This document shows, in pieces, positions 10,352 to 21,053 of a stretch of DNA of 64,000 nucleotides; the first letter of the stretch is position 1; the number at the start of each line of letters is the position of its first letter. This DNA comes from Atlantibacter sp. RC6. Lineage in GTDB: Bacteria; Pseudomonadota; Gammaproteobacteria; Enterobacterales; Enterobacteriaceae. The notes below the pieces were generated by a model. The model searched no databases, was not told the origin of the DNA, and was given only the letters and a program-made list of their open reading frames with translations. The stretch lies in the NCBI RefSeq assembly GCF_014193285.1, contig NZ_JACHZE010000002.1:248001-312000 (forward strand), in the 5' to 3' direction. Both the position numbers and the translations under genes were made by a program.

Positions 10352-10993
10352 ATGGCCCGTACCCGCTTCAAATTTAGACTGCATCGCGCGGTGATCGTGC
10401 TTATTTGTCTGGCGCTGCTGGTGGCGCTAATGCAGGGGGCAAGCTGGTTTAGCCAGAGCCATCAACAGTCGCGCAATATCCAGCTTGAAGAATTAGCCAG
10501 GACGCTGGCACGCCAGGTTAATTACTCGTTGACGCCGTTAATGAAAAGCGAGAACCCGGACGAAAAACGCGTCGGCGCGATCCTGAAGCAGTTAACCGAT
10601 GAGAGCCGTATTCTCGACGCCAGCGTTTATGATGATAAAGGCGAGATGGTGGCGCGCGCCGGGGAGAGCGTCGACGTGCGCGACCGGCTGGCGCTGGATG
10701 GCAAACGCGCGGGCAGCTATTTCAGCCAGCAAATCGTTGAGCCGATCGAGGATAAAAGCGGCCCGCTCGGCTACCTGCGCATTACGCTCGACACCCATTC
10801 ACTGCCCACCGAAGCCAAACAGGTGGATAACACCACCAATATTTTACGCCTGATGCTGCTGTTAGCGCTGGCGATCGGCATCGTGCTGACGCGCACTCTG
10901 TTACAGGGTAAACGCACGCGCTGGCAACAATCGCCCTTTTTGCTGACGGCCAGTAAAGACGTGCCGGAAGAAGACGTGAGCAAAAAAGAATAA
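10352..10993 (+). CDS. ytjB: Inner-membrane protein YtjB (Smp)
   Basis: 213 residues, close to the E. coli Smp length. A membrane helix at about 13-33, a periplasmic domain of about 130 residues, a second helix at about 163-180 and a short charged cytoplasmic tail: a sensor-like double-helix topology without an output domain. Function unknown; the family lies next to serB in many enterobacteria. Shine-Dalgarno AGGTGG precedes the ATG. lplA follows after 24 bases. Confidence 0.92.
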   Translation: MARTRFKFRLHRAVIVLICLALLVALMQGASWFSQSHQQSRNIQLEELARTLARQVNYSLTPLMKSENPDEKRVGAILKQLTDESRILDASVYDDKGEMVARAGESVDVRDRLALDGKRAGSYFSQQIVEPIEDKSGPLGYLRITLDTHSLPTEAKQVDNTTNILRLMLLLALAIGIVLTRTLLQGKRTRWQQSPFLLTASKDVPEEDVSKKE

Positions 10994-11017
10994 CCATTTG
11001 ATGAAGGGATATCGTTT

Positions 11018-12034
11018 ATGAGTACGCTGCGGCTACTGATTTCAGACTCGTATGACCCCTGGTTTAACCTCGCGGTGGAAGAGTGCATTTTCCGCCAGAT
11101 GCCCGCGACCCAGCGGGTGCTGTTCCTGTGGCGCAACGCCGATACCGTGGTGATTGGCCGCGCTCAGAATCCATGGAAAGAGTGCAATACCCGGCGCATG
11201 GAGCAGGATAATATTCGCCTGGCGCGCCGCAGCAGCGGCGGCGGCGCGGTGTTTCACGATTTAGGCAATAGCTGCTTTACCTTTATGGCGGGTAAGCCGG
11301 AATACGACAAAAGCGTCTCTACCGGTATCGTGCTGGCGGCGCTTAACGCGCTGGGCGTGCAGGCATCCGCCTCCGGGCGCAACGATCTTGAAGTCGCTAC
11401 GCCGGACGGCCCGCGTAAAGTCTCGGGTTCCGCCTACCGGGAGACCAAAGATCGCGGGTTCCACCACGGCACGCTGCTGCTGAATGCCGATCTCAGCCGT
11501 CTGGCGAACTACCTCAATCCCGATGAGAAGAAGCTGAAAGCCAAAGGCATTACTTCGGTACGCGGACGGGTGGCGAACCTCAACGATCTCCTGCCGGGGA
11601 TCACTCATCAGCAGGTGTGCGACGCGGTCAGCGAGGCGTTTTTCGCCCATTATGGCGAGCGCGTCGCGCCGGAAGTGATCTCCCCGGACGCCGTCCCGGA
11701 TCTGCCCGGCTTTGCCGAGACCTTTGCCCGCCAGAGCAGTTGGGAGTGGAACTTCGGCCAGGCCCCGGCGTTTACCCATACCCTGGACGAGCGCTTCGGC
11801 TGGGGCGGCGTGGAGCTGCATTTTGACGTCGAGAAAGGCCATATCACCCGTACCCAGGTGTTTACCGATAGCCTGAATCCGGCCCCGCTGGAGGCGCTCG
11901 CTAATCGGCTACAGGGCTGCGTATATCAGGCCAACGCGTTAAAGCAGCAGTGCGAAACGCTGATTATCGACTTCCCGGACCAGCAAAACGAGTTGCGCGA
12001 CGTGGCGCAATGGATGGCGGACGTGGTGCGCTAA
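11018..12034 (+). CDS. lplA: Lipoate-protein ligase A
   Basis: Activates free lipoate with ATP and attaches it to the E2 subunits of 2-oxoacid dehydrogenases and to GcvH. The 338-residue protein has the [12 protein letters not shown] lipoate-binding loop (about 70-81), the catalytic lysine in [10 protein letters not shown] and the C-terminal accessory domain (from about 250). Probably co-transcribed with ytjB; it converges on the potassium channel gene through a shared terminator. Confidence 0.97.
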   Translation: MSTLRLLISDSYDPWFNLAVEECIFRQMPATQRVLFLWRNADTVVIGRAQNPWKECNTRRMEQDNIRLARRSSGGGAVFHDLGNSCFTFMAGKPEYDKSVSTGIVLAALNALGVQASASGRNDLEVATPDGPRKVSGSAYRETKDRGFHHGTLLLNADLSRLANYLNPDEKKLKAKGITSVRGRVANLNDLLPGITHQQVCDAVSEAFFAHYGERVAPEVISPDAVPDLPGFAETFARQSSWEWNFGQAPAFTHTLDERFGWGGVELHFDVEKGHITRTQVFTDSLNPAPLEALANRLQGCVYQANALKQQCETLIIDFPDQQNELRDVAQWMADVVR

Positions 12035-12041
12035 TCTCTGG

Positions 12042-12061
12042 CAACGCCCTCACGGGCGTTG
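12042..12061. terminator. Shared terminator of lplA and the channel gene
   Basis: CAACGCCC-TCAC-GGGCGTTG, an 8-base perfect stem filling the gap between the two convergent stop codons. Confidence 0.7.
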
Positions 12062-13246
12062 TTACTCGCTCTCTTTACTCTCAGTGATATCGCCAAAGAA
12101 CAGCGCGGTGATAAGCTTATTGTCGATAGGCTCGCCGTTCAGGGTGCGCACCAGCAGTTCGCTGCCCAGGGTTTGCAGTGAAAACACCATATCCGGCTGA
12201 ACGCGTTTGATTTTTTGCAGGTTTTTACTGGCGTTGACCACCGAGATGGTTTTACAGCCCGCGCCCGCCACGTCTTTGGCGGCCAGCACGATAAACGCGT
12301 TTTCGGCGTCGTCATCGCGCAGCGCCAGAATGTATTTCGCTTTTGCCGCCCCGGCTTTGACCAGTTCATCGGCGTTCGACGGGTCGCCGGAAATCAGGTC
12401 GGTATCCGGCGGGTATTCATGGGCGATATGCGACGGAACAATAACGGTGATCGCTTCGCCGCGCGCTTTTAAGCCGTGGTAAACGCTCAGCGCCAGCGGC
12501 GACGCGCCGGCAATAATAAAGTGATTTTTACGCATCACGTGTGAAATCCGCCCTGTGACGATTCGTTTTAAATTACCGCCAATCACCGGCCCGATAATGG
12601 CGCTGATTGACGTCGCAAAGACGGTGATGCCCATCACGATCACCGAGACGGTAAACAGCCGCGCCGTGGAGGTGATCGGGACAATATCGCCGAATCCCAC
12701 CGTCGACATGCCGACAATCGCGAAGTAAAACGCCGTAGGCATATCCATAATCGCCGGCGCGAACTCCTCGCCCAGATACAACGCGCCCATCACCGCATAC
12801 AGCAGCAACGAGACAAAGCTCACCAGCGCGAACAATCCGCCCGCCGCCAGGCTGGCGCGGTCGAACTGCCGCCAGAAGCCAATCAAAAGCACTATTAATA
12901 CCAGCGCGCCGAGGCTTAGCGCGGGGTTACCCTGCGGGGATAAAAAGTTAAACGCGCCGGTGACCAGCAGCAATAGCAGCGAGAACACCCAGGCGGTGCG
13001 GGCGCGCAGCAGCAGCCCGAAGGCCATCAGAATCAGCCCCAGCCCCAGCACAAACTGCGGGATGTCGAGCAGGCCCAGCACCGACAGCGCCTCTTTCCAG
13101 GTGCTGAAGCTGCGCATCTGGGGCAGCACGTCCACGGTTCTCATCAGAACCGGATGCAGGAACAGATAGCCGCAGGCCGCCACCAGAATGGCGAGCAGTC
13201 CGTGAGGTGAAAACAGGGCCAGGCAACGGTGAATTATTTTTTTCAC
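12062..13246 (-). CDS. Voltage-gated-type potassium channel with RCK/TrkA-N domain
   Basis: 394 residues. Six hydrophobic segments in the first 225 residues end in a pore with filter TVGFGD (AIVGMSTVGFGDIVPIT), the potassium signature. Residues about 240-390 are a cytosolic Rossmann-like TrkA-N/RCK domain (HFIIAGASPLALSVYHGL, then SGDPSNADELVKAGA) that normally gates the channel by ligand. It resembles Kch-type channels but has its own N-terminal extension. In E. coli this position, between deoD and lplA, is held by yjjJ, so this is a replacement or lineage-specific insertion. Confidence 0.88.
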   Translation of the reverse strand: MKKIIHRCLALFSPHGLLAILVAACGYLFLHPVLMRTVDVLPQMRSFSTWKEALSVLGLLDIPQFVLGLGLILMAFGLLLRARTAWVFSLLLLLVTGAFNFLSPQGNPALSLGALVLIVLLIGFWRQFDRASLAAGGLFALVSFVSLLLYAVMGALYLGEEFAPAIMDMPTAFYFAIVGMSTVGFGDIVPITSTARLFTVSVIVMGITVFATSISAIIGPVIGGNLKRIVTGRISHVMRKNHFIIAGASPLALSVYHGLKARGEAITVIVPSHIAHEYPPDTDLISGDPSNADELVKAGAAKAKYILALRDDDAENAFIVLAAKDVAGAGCKTISVVNASKNLQKIKRVQPDMVFSLQTLGSELLVRTLNGEPIDNKLITALFFGDITESKESE

Positions 13247-13338
13247 AACAAATGGTTATTCCATGTATCCGTGATGTGAATGCATGAATAATAGCCGTGC
13301 GGCGAGGGGTTTGAAACAGCCGGGCGCGAGAAACAAAA

Positions 13339-13362
13339 ATGCCAGCCGGAAAGGGCTGGCAT
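13339..13362 (-). terminator. Terminator of the deo operon
   Basis: ATGCCAGCC-GGAAAG-GGCTGGCAT, a 9-base stem followed on the minus strand by TTTTGTTT, just after deoD. Confidence 0.85.
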
Positions 13363-13375
13363 TGAGAGGCAAAAA

Positions 13376-14095
13376 TTACGCTTTATCGCCTAACAGCACG
13401 GATTCCAGCGCGATTTTAATCATATCGTTAAAGGTGGTCTGGCGCTCTGCCGCCGTGGTCTGCTCATGGGTACGGATATGGTCAGACACGGTGCAGATGG
13501 TCAGGGCTTTGGCGCCGAATTCCGCCGCGACGCCGTAGATGCCTGCCGCTTCCATTTCCACGCCCAGGATGCCGTATTTTTCCATCACGTCGAACATCTG
13601 CGGGTCCGGCGAGTAGAACAGGTCCGCCGAGAAGATGTTACCGACGCGCGCTTCCACGCCCAGCGCTTTTGCCGCGTCAACCGCGTCACGCACCATGCCG
13701 TAATCGGCAATCGCCGCGAAATCGTGGTCTTTAAAACGCAGACGGTTAACTTTGGAATCGGTGCAGGCACCCATGCCGATCACCACGTCACGCAGTTTCA
13801 CGTCAGCGCGTACCGCGCCGCAGGAGCCCACGCGAATAATTTTCTTCACGCCGAAATCGGTGATCAGCTCTTTGGTGTAGATGGAGCAGGACGGAATGCC
13901 CATGCCGTGGCCCATTACCGAGATTTTGCGGCCTTTGTAGGTGCCGGTGAAACCCAGCATGCCGCGCACGTTGTTGACTTCACGCACGTCTTCCAGGAAG
14001 GTTTCCGCGATATGTTTCGCACGCAGCGGGTCGCCAGGCATCAGAACAACATCAGCGAAATCACCCATCTCTGCATTAATGTGAGGCGTAGCCAT
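13376..14095 (-). CDS. deoD: Purine nucleoside phosphorylase DeoD
   Basis: Phosphorolysis of purine (deoxy)ribonucleosides to base and (deoxy)ribose 1-phosphate. 239 residues, the hexameric bacterial type: His5, the [11 protein letters not shown] phosphate loop, the [12 protein letters not shown] ribose-binding segment and catalytic Asp in VSDHI. Last gene of deoCABD, 53 bases after deoB with its own ribosome site. Confidence 0.98.
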   Translation of the reverse strand: MATPHINAEMGDFADVVLMPGDPLRAKHIAETFLEDVREVNNVRGMLGFTGTYKGRKISVMGHGMGIPSCSIYTKELITDFGVKKIIRVGSCGAVRADVKLRDVVIGMGACTDSKVNRLRFKDHDFAAIADYGMVRDAVDAAKALGVEARVGNIFSADLFYSPDPQMFDVMEKYGILGVEMEAAGIYGVAAEFGAKALTICTVSDHIRTHEQTTAAERQTTFNDMIKIALESVLLGDKA

Positions 14096-14148
14096 GAATA
14101 TATCCCTTTTTAAAATGGTTAATCAGGGCGGACAGGCCGCCCCGTCAA

Positions 14149-15416
<1,268 letters not shown>

Positions 15417-15472
15417 AAAAATGCGATCAGATCAGTATACCCGAATGCGTCTCGCCCAGGAAGCGAGGACGG

Positions 15473-16795
15473 TTACTGGCTGATTCTGCGATACACCACC
15501 GGCGTGTCTTCGGCTGCGGTGTCGCCCACCTCAATCGCCGCTTTAACGGCTTTGGCCGCTTCCTGCCATGAGGCTTCGTTTTTGGCGTGGATAATCGCCA
15601 GCGGACGTTGGCTGTCAACGCTGTCGCCAAGGCGCGCCATATCGGTAAAGCCCACGCTGTAGTCAATCGCATCGGAAGCCTGACGACGGCCGCCGCCCAT
15701 GGACACCACCGCCATGCCCAATGCGCGGGTATCCATGGCTGAAACCACGCCGCTGCGATCGGCGTACACCGCTTTGCTCAGCGTCGCGGCTGGCAGATAT
15801 TTGTCATAGTTTTCCACGAAATCCGCCGGGCCCTTCTGGGCGCTGACCATGCGGCCAAACACCTCTGCGGCCTTGCCGTTATCCAGCACCGCCTGTAACT
15901 GTTGACGGGCGTCGGCTTCATCACGGGCCAGGCGACCAGAAATCAGCATTTCTACGCACAGCGCCATGGTGACGTCGAACAGGCGCGGGTTGCGGTAGTC
16001 GCCCGTCAGGAACTGTACGGCTTCGCGCACTTCCACGGCGTTACCCGCGCTGGAGGCCAGCACCTGGTTCATATCGGTGAGCAGCGCGGTGGTCCGCACG
16101 CCTGCGCCGTTGGATACGCCGACGATAGCCTCCGCCAGCGCTTCAGAGAGTTCATAGGTCGGCATAAACGCGCCGCTGCCCACTTTCACATCCATCACCA
16201 GCGCATCCAGCCCTTCCGCCAGTTTCTTGGCGAGGATTGAGGCGGTGATCAGCGGGATCGAATCCACGGTGGCGGTAATATCGCGGGTCGCGTAGAAGCG
16301 TTTATCCGCCGGGGCCAGCGAGCTGGTCTGGCCGATAATCGCCACCCCGACGTCTTTAATGATGGCACGGAAACGGGCGTCATCAGGGAATATATCAAAG
16401 CCAGGAATGGCTTCCAGCTTATCCAGCGTACCGCCGGTATGGCCGAGGCCGCGTCCGGAGATCATCGGCACGTAGCCGCCGCACGCCGCCACCATGGGGC
16501 CGAGCATCAGGGAGGTGACATCGCCCACGCCGCCGGTAGAGTGTTTATCCACAATCGGGCCGTTGAGGTTCAGGCTCTTCCAGTCCAGCACGCTGCCGGA
16601 ATCGCGCATCGCCATGGTCAGCGACACCCGCTCGGGCATCGTCATGTCATGGAAAAAGATGGTCATTGCCAGCGCGGCAATTTGCCCTTCTGAGACGGTG
16701 TTATCGCGGATCCCGTTAATGAAAAAGCGAATTTCTTCGTCACTGAGCGCATGACCATCACGTTTTTTGCGAATAATTTCTTGAGCGAGGAACAA
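15473..16795 (-). CDS. deoA: Thymidine phosphorylase
   Basis: Thymidine plus phosphate gives thymine and deoxyribose 1-phosphate. 440 residues of the class II pyrimidine nucleoside phosphorylase family; signature KHSTGGVGD (about 84-92) binds phosphate, followed by [18 protein letters not shown], and a C-terminal domain with [16 protein letters not shown]. Confidence 0.98.
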   Translation of the reverse strand: MFLAQEIIRKKRDGHALSDEEIRFFINGIRDNTVSEGQIAALAMTIFFHDMTMPERVSLTMAMRDSGSVLDWKSLNLNGPIVDKHSTGGVGDVTSLMLGPMVAACGGYVPMISGRGLGHTGGTLDKLEAIPGFDIFPDDARFRAIIKDVGVAIIGQTSSLAPADKRFYATRDITATVDSIPLITASILAKKLAEGLDALVMDVKVGSGAFMPTYELSEALAEAIVGVSNGAGVRTTALLTDMNQVLASSAGNAVEVREAVQFLTGDYRNPRLFDVTMALCVEMLISGRLARDEADARQQLQAVLDNGKAAEVFGRMVSAQKGPADFVENYDKYLPAATLSKAVYADRSGVVSAMDTRALGMAVVSMGGGRRQASDAIDYSVGFTDMARLGDSVDSQRPLAIIHAKNEASWQEAAKAVKAAIEVGDTAAEDTPVVYRRISQ

Positions 16796-16851
16796 GGTAA
16801 CCCCCAGAGATAGCAGATTTTAGGCGGCGGTTGCCCGCCGCAGAAAAGGAA

Positions 16852-17631
16852 TTAGTAGCTGCTGGCGCTTTTACCGTCGCCGTGGCCCAGCGCTTTCAGC
16901 AGGCTGGCTAACAGGCTGGATGCACCAAAGCGATAGTGACGGGAGTCCGCCCAGTCCGCGCCGAACAGCTCATCGGCAATCGCCAGGAATGTCTGCGCGT
17001 CTTCGGCAGTACGTACACCGCCAGCAGGCTTAAAGCCCACGGTTTTCTGCACGCCCATATCGCGGATCACTTCCAGCATGATGCGCGCGCTTTCCGGCGT
17101 GGCGTTTACCGGCACTTTACCGGTAGAGGTTTTAATGAAATCCGCACCCGCGTTGATGGAGATTTCAGAAGCTTTACGAATCAGGGCTTCTTCTTTCAGC
17201 TCGCCGGTTTCGATGATCACTTTCAGCAGCACGTTGGCAGCGGCGCAGGCCTCTTTACAGGCTTTCACCAGTTCGAACCCTACCTGCTCGTTACCGGCGA
17301 TCAGCGCGCGGTACGGGAATACCACGTCCACTTCATCCGCGCCGTAAGCGATGGCCGCGCGAGTTTCCGCCAGCGCGATCTCGATATCGTCATTGCCATG
17401 CGGGAAGTTGGTGACCGTCGCGATGCGGATATCCGGCGTGCCCTGCTCTTTCAGCGTCTTACGGGCAATCGGAATAAAGCGCGGGTAAATGCAGATCGCC
17501 GCGGTATTGCCCACCGGGGTTTTGGCCTGATGACAAAGCGCGATGACTTTCTCGTTGGTGTCGTCATCGTTCAGGGTCGTTAAGTCCATTAACTGCAATG
17601 CGCGAAGGCTGCTTTTGGTTAAATCGGTCAT
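16852..17631 (-). CDS. deoC: Deoxyribose-phosphate aldolase
   Basis: Cleaves deoxyribose 5-phosphate to acetaldehyde and glyceraldehyde 3-phosphate. 259 residues, TIM barrel; Schiff-base Lys167 in DFIKTSTGK and the second lysine in [10 protein letters not shown]. First gene of deoCABD. Its upstream region keeps the full deoP2 layout: a DeoR operator and two CRP sites. Confidence 0.98.
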   Translation of the reverse strand: MTDLTKSSLRALQLMDLTTLNDDDTNEKVIALCHQAKTPVGNTAAICIYPRFIPIARKTLKEQGTPDIRIATVTNFPHGNDDIEIALAETRAAIAYGADEVDVVFPYRALIAGNEQVGFELVKACKEACAAANVLLKVIIETGELKEEALIRKASEISINAGADFIKTSTGKVPVNATPESARIMLEVIRDMGVQKTVGFKPAGGVRTAEDAQTFLAIADELFGADWADSRHYRFGASSLLASLLKALGHGDGKSASSY

Positions 17632-17684
17632 GTATTTCTCCAGATGGAAGCCGGGTTCGCCGGTTCATTAATCACCGCGCGGAA

Positions 17685-17700
17685 TGTTATTATTCTAACA
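17685..17700 (-). promoter_or_regulatory. DeoR operator O2 at promoter deoP2
   Basis: TGTTATTATTCTAACA differs at two bases from the DeoR palindrome TGTTAGAATTCTAACA. On the minus strand it contains TAGAAT as the -10 of deoP2. If transcription starts near 17685, the nearer CRP site is centred at -40.5, exactly the E. coli arrangement. Confidence 0.85.
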
Positions 17701-17717
17701 TTTACTCGCGCTCACTC

Positions 17718-17733
17718 TTAGACAAACGTCACA
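17718..17733 (-). promoter_or_regulatory. CRP site 1 of deoP2 (near -40)
   Basis: Minus-strand TGTGACGTTTGTCTAA: one perfect TGTGA half and a degenerate second half. It overlaps the -35 position, so CRP would act as a class II activator. Confidence 0.7.
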
Positions 17734-17770
17734 GTTATGGAAATCGATACAACTCGCCATACACCGTATA

Positions 17771-17786
17771 TGTGACGCATCTCAAA
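17771..17786. promoter_or_regulatory. CRP site 2 of deoP2 (near -93)
   Basis: TGTGACGCATCTCAAA, centred 53 bases from CRP site 1. The same 53-base separation brackets the CytR binding site in E. coli deoP2, so CytR/CRP antagonism is probably kept. Confidence 0.7.
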
Positions 17787-17896
17787 ATTTTCACCACGTA
17801 TTCGCCGTTCAGTGCCTGATGTGGCTGACAGGATCAAAAGCGTACAGCACGTATGGCTTTACATTGGTGTCACTGTCAACATGGAAGGAACACATC

Positions 17897-19447
17897 ATGT
17901 CTACACTTTCTCAATCAGGGCTGCTGGAACGCTGCCAAAATATTGTGATTTCGTCGGCGCTTTCTCCGGCACAGAAACGCCATTTTCTGGCGCTGGAAGC
18001 CGAGAACGCGCTGCCCTACCCCACTCTTCCTGAAGCGGCGCGTCAGGCGCTGGCGGATGGCGTGATTTGCGATATGTTCGAAGGCCACGCCCCGTACAAA
18101 CCCCGCTATGTGCTGCCCGATTACGCCAAATTTCTCGCCCAGGGCAGCGAATGGCTGGAACTGCCGCCCGCCGAAGATTTCGACGATGCGCTGGCGATGC
18201 TCACCATTCTTTATCACCACGTCCCGTCGGTAACGTCGTTGCCGGTATTCCTGGGGCACCTGGATGCGCTGCTCTCGCCTTATGTTAGAATTCTAACACA
18301 AGAAGAGATTGATCTACGCATAAAACGTTTCTGGCGCTATCTCGATCGCGTCCTGCCGGATGCGTTTATGCATGCCAATATCGGCCCGCATGACTCAATG
18401 GTGGCACGGGCGATATTGCGCGCGGATGCAGAACTCAAGCAGGTTGCACCTAATCTGACCTTTATTTATGACCCGCAGATTACGCCGGACGATTTACTGC
18501 TTACCGTCGCGAATAACATTTGCGAATGCGCTAAACCCCACATCGCCAACGGCCCGGTGCATGATAAAATTTTCACACCCGGGAATTATGGCATCGTCAG
18601 CTGCTATAACTCGCTGCCAGTGGGTGGCGGCGGCAGTACCCTGGTGCGTATAAACCTCAGCGAAGTGGCGGCACGCAGCCACAGCATTGACGATTTCTTT
18701 GCCCGCACGCTCCCTTATTATTGTGAACAACAACGGGACATCATCAATGCGCGCTGCGCATTTCTGTACCAGCAGTCGAACTTCTTCACGGAAAGTTTCC
18801 TGGTGCGTGAAGGGCTGATCGACCCGGATCGTTTTGCGCCGATGTTTGGCATCTATGCGCTGGCTGAGGCGGTGAACATATTGTGCGATAAAGCCGGGAT
18901 GGCGGGCCGTTACGGAAAAGACGCCGAGGCCAATGAGCTGGGCTACCGCATCAGCGCCGCACTGGCCGCGTATGTGGAAAACACCGAAGTTAAGTTTGGC
19001 TGGAATCATCGCGCCCTGCTGCATGCGCAGTCCGGTATCAGTAGCGACACAGGCACCACGCCTGGCGCGCGTCTGCCGTATGGTGACGAACCCGATCCGA
19101 TAACCCATCTGCTGGCCGTTGCGCCGCATCATCGCCATTACCCTTCCGGCATCAGCGATATTTTGACCCTCGACGAAACGGTGAAACGCAATCCGCAGGC
19201 GGTGGTTCAGCTCTGCCTGGGCGCGTTTAACGCCGGGATGCGCGAGTTTACCGCTAACATCAGCGGCAACGATCTGGTGCGGGTAACCGGCTATATGGTG
19301 CGCTTATCGGATCTGGAAAAATATCGAGCGCAAGGATCGCGAACCAACACCACCTGGCTGGGTGAAGAAGCCGCCCGTAATACCGGCATTTTGCAACGTA
19401 AACCGCGCGTGGTCAGTCATGAGCAGCAGATGCGCTTCGATCAATAA
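17897..19447 (+). CDS. yjjI: Glycyl-radical-type protein YjjI (DUF3029)
   Basis: 516 residues, the length of E. coli YjjI, a glycine radical enzyme of unknown substrate. The radical-loop motif [13 protein letters not shown] lies near residues 461-473 with Gly465 the predicted radical site; [10 protein letters not shown] (about residue 238) holds a candidate active-site Cys. Start ATG 17897 (MSTLSQSG) has AAGGAA seven bases upstream; the open frame extends 26 codons further without a ribosome site. It overlaps its activase gene yjjW by 29 bases. Two deo operators lie inside its coding sequence. Its position beside deoC suggests deoxyribose or acetaldehyde metabolism, which is inference. Confidence 0.93.
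   Translation: MSTLSQSGLLERCQNIVISSALSPAQKRHFLALEAENALPYPTLPEAARQALADGVICDMFEGHAPYKPRYVLPDYAKFLAQGSEWLELPPAEDFDDALAMLTILYHHVPSVTSLPVFLGHLDALLSPYVRILTQEEIDLRIKRFWRYLDRVLPDAFMHANIGPHDSMVARAILRADAELKQVAPNLTFIYDPQITPDDLLLTVANNICECAKPHIANGPVHDKIFTPGNYGIVSCYNSLPVGGGGSTLVRINLSEVAARSHSIDDFFARTLPYYCEQQRDIINARCAFLYQQSNFFTESFLVREGLIDPDRFAPMFGIYALAEAVNILCDKAGMAGRYGKDAEANELGYRISAALAAYVENTEVKFGWNHRALLHAQSGISSDTGTTPGARLPYGDEPDPITHLLAVAPHHRHYPSGISDILTLDETVKRNPQAVVQLCLGAFNAGMREFTANISGNDLVRVTGYMVRLSDLEKYRAQGSRTNTTWLGEEAARNTGILQRKPRVVSHEQQMRFDQ
18283..18298 (-). promoter_or_regulatory. DeoR operator O1 / promoter deoP1, inside yjjI
   Basis: A perfect 16-base TGTTAGAATTCTAACA palindrome within yjjI, 598 bases from O2. 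On the minus strand it includes a TAGAAT -10. In E. coli O1 and O2 lie about 600 bases apart and DeoR joins them by looping. Confidence 0.9.
18562..18577 (-). promoter_or_regulatory. Distal DeoR operator OE, inside yjjI (degenerate)
   Basis: TGATAAAATTTTCACA matches the DeoR palindrome at 12 of 16 bases and lies 279 bases beyond O1, about the spacing of the third E. coli operator. The sequence alone would be weak evidence; the spacing carries the call. Confidence 0.55.
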
Positions 19448-20282
19448 GATCCTGCCGTTCTCCTGCGTGGATGGGCCGGGCAGCCGCCTGGCTCTGTTCC
19501 TGCAAGGCTGTAATCTACGCTGCAAAAGCTGTCACAACCCGTACACCATCGCGCTGTGCGACCACTGCGGCGACTGCGTCCCCGGCTGCCCCGAGCAGGC
19601 ATTAACGCTGGCCGATGGACGGGTGGTGTGGGATGAAAAGCGCTGCGCCCAGTGCGATACCTGCCTTAAGAGCTGTGCTTCACAGGCCAGCCCAATGGCC
19701 CGGACGCTGAGCGTTGACAAGGTCATCACGCAGATTGAACGCGCCGCGCCGTTTATTGAGGGCATCACCGTCAGCGGCGGTGAAGCCACCACCCAACTGC
19801 CGTTTGTGCGCGATCTGTTTGCGGCGGTTAAAAACCGTGCCGCGTTGCGCCATCTCAGCTGTCTGGTAGACAGCAACGGCGAACTGGGCCAGGCTGGCTG
19901 GGAAAAACTGCTGCCGGTGATGGATGGCGCCATGCTGGATCTCAAAGCCTGGCGCCCGGAGCGGCATCAGTGGCTCACCGGGCGCAGCAATGCGCGGATC
20001 GTCGAGAGTATTCGCTTTCTGGGTGAGCAGAAAAAACTGGCGGAACTGCGGCTGTTGCTCATCCCCGAGCACAGCGACTATTTGCAGCACATCGACGAAT
20101 TAAGCGCTTTTCTACGCGAACTGGGATCGGTGCCGGTACGCATCAATGCTTTTCATCATCACGGGACTTACGGCGAAGCGCGGGCGTGGCGGGCGGCCAG
20201 CAGGCAGGACGTGGAGCAGTTAGCTAACGCGCTACGCCAGCGCGGCATTAACCTTATCGTTTTGCCCGCACTCTATTTATAA
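19419..20282 (+). CDS. yjjW: Glycyl-radical enzyme activase YjjW (radical SAM)
   Basis: 287 residues. The radical SAM CX3CX2C motif (CNLRCKSC, about residue 32) is followed by a ferredoxin-like insert with two 4Fe-4S Cys sets ([11 protein letters not shown] and [11 protein letters not shown]), then [11 protein letters not shown], the SAM-binding glycine motif of PflA-type activases. It should install the radical on YjjI under anaerobic conditions. Start ATG 19419 matches E. coli; it overlaps yjjI. Its 3' end overlaps the convergent yjjV by six bases. Confidence 0.93.
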   Translation: MSSRCASINKILPFSCVDGPGSRLALFLQGCNLRCKSCHNPYTIALCDHCGDCVPGCPEQALTLADGRVVWDEKRCAQCDTCLKSCASQASPMARTLSVDKVITQIERAAPFIEGITVSGGEATTQLPFVRDLFAAVKNRAALRHLSCLVDSNGELGQAGWEKLLPVMDGAMLDLKAWRPERHQWLTGRSNARIVESIRFLGEQKKLAELRLLLIPEHSDYLQHIDELSAFLRELGSVPVRINAFHHHGTYGEARAWRAASRQDVEQLANALRQRGINLIVLPALYL

Positions 20283-21053
20283 ATCAAACACCTGATGGGT
20301 ATTGGCCAGAATGGCGGCGGCGATGTCATCCGGCGCTTCGCGACGCAGCTCGCACAGCGTTTCAAACACCAGCGCGATGCGCTCCGGGCGATTGGGCTGG
20401 CCCTGCCAGCCGTTAAGCGGCATATCCGGGGCATCGGTTTCCAGCAATAGCGCGTCCAACGGCAACTGCGCCATCACATCGCGGGTTTTGCTGGCGCGCG
20501 GATAGGTGATGGTGCCGCCGACGCCGATCTTATAACCCAGTCCGATAAAGCGTTCTGCCTGTTGCAGGCTACCAGCAAAGCCGTGCACCACGCCGGTACG
20601 CGGCAGATTGTGGCGCTTAAGATGCATCGCCAGTTTGTCGTGGGTACGGCGTGAATGAAGGATCACCGGCAGATCGTGGCGTTTAGCGAGCTGGAGTTGC
20701 TGGTCGAGATACCACTGCTGGCGCTCAAACTGCGGATTGTCGCGATACAGATCCAGCCCGATCTCCCCCACAGCCACCAGTTTATTCGGACGCTGCGCCA
20801 GCCGTCGGTCAAGCGCCTCAAGCGCCGCTTCAGTGTGGTTTTCAATCACAATCGGATGCAGGCCCAGCGCGGCATAGATTGCCGGATGCTGCCGGGCGAG
20901 ACCGAGAACGGTATCGAAGCGCGTTTCATCAATCGCCGGCAGGATGAGTTTGTCTACGCCCGCCTCAGCGGCGCGGGCGATGGCTGAGGCTTCGTCACCG
21001 GTAAATGGTGGAAAATCGAAGTGGCAATGGGTATCGATAAAACGGCGGGTCAC
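20277..21053 (-). CDS. yjjV: TatD-family metal-dependent hydrolase YjjV
   Basis: 258 residues, TatD-like amidohydrolase fold: [14 protein letters not shown] (first metal His pair), [11 protein letters not shown] (metal Glu), [14 protein letters not shown] and [11 protein letters not shown] (metal Asp). The family has metal-dependent DNase activity; the cellular role of YjjV is unsettled. The ATG overlaps the yjjU stop by four bases. Confidence 0.93.
   Translation of the reverse strand: MTRRFIDTHCHFDFPPFTGDEASAIARAAEAGVDKLILPAIDETRFDTVLGLARQHPAIYAALGLHPIVIENHTEAALEALDRRLAQRPNKLVAVGEIGLDLYRDNPQFERQQWYLDQQLQLAKRHDLPVILHSRRTHDKLAMHLKRHNLPRTGVVHGFAGSLQQAERFIGLGYKIGVGGTITYPRASKTRDVMAQLPLDALLLETDAPDMPLNGWQGQPNRPERIALVFETLCELRREAPDDIAAAILANTHQVFDL

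Noticed and set aside
19362..19418. Longer N-terminus for YjjW
   Set aside because: The extra 19 codons translate the end of yjjI out of frame; ATG 19419 aligns with E. coli.
20277..20282. Possible frameshift or fusion at the yjjW/yjjV ends
   Set aside because: The genes converge and simply overlap by six bases; both end at their expected C-termini.
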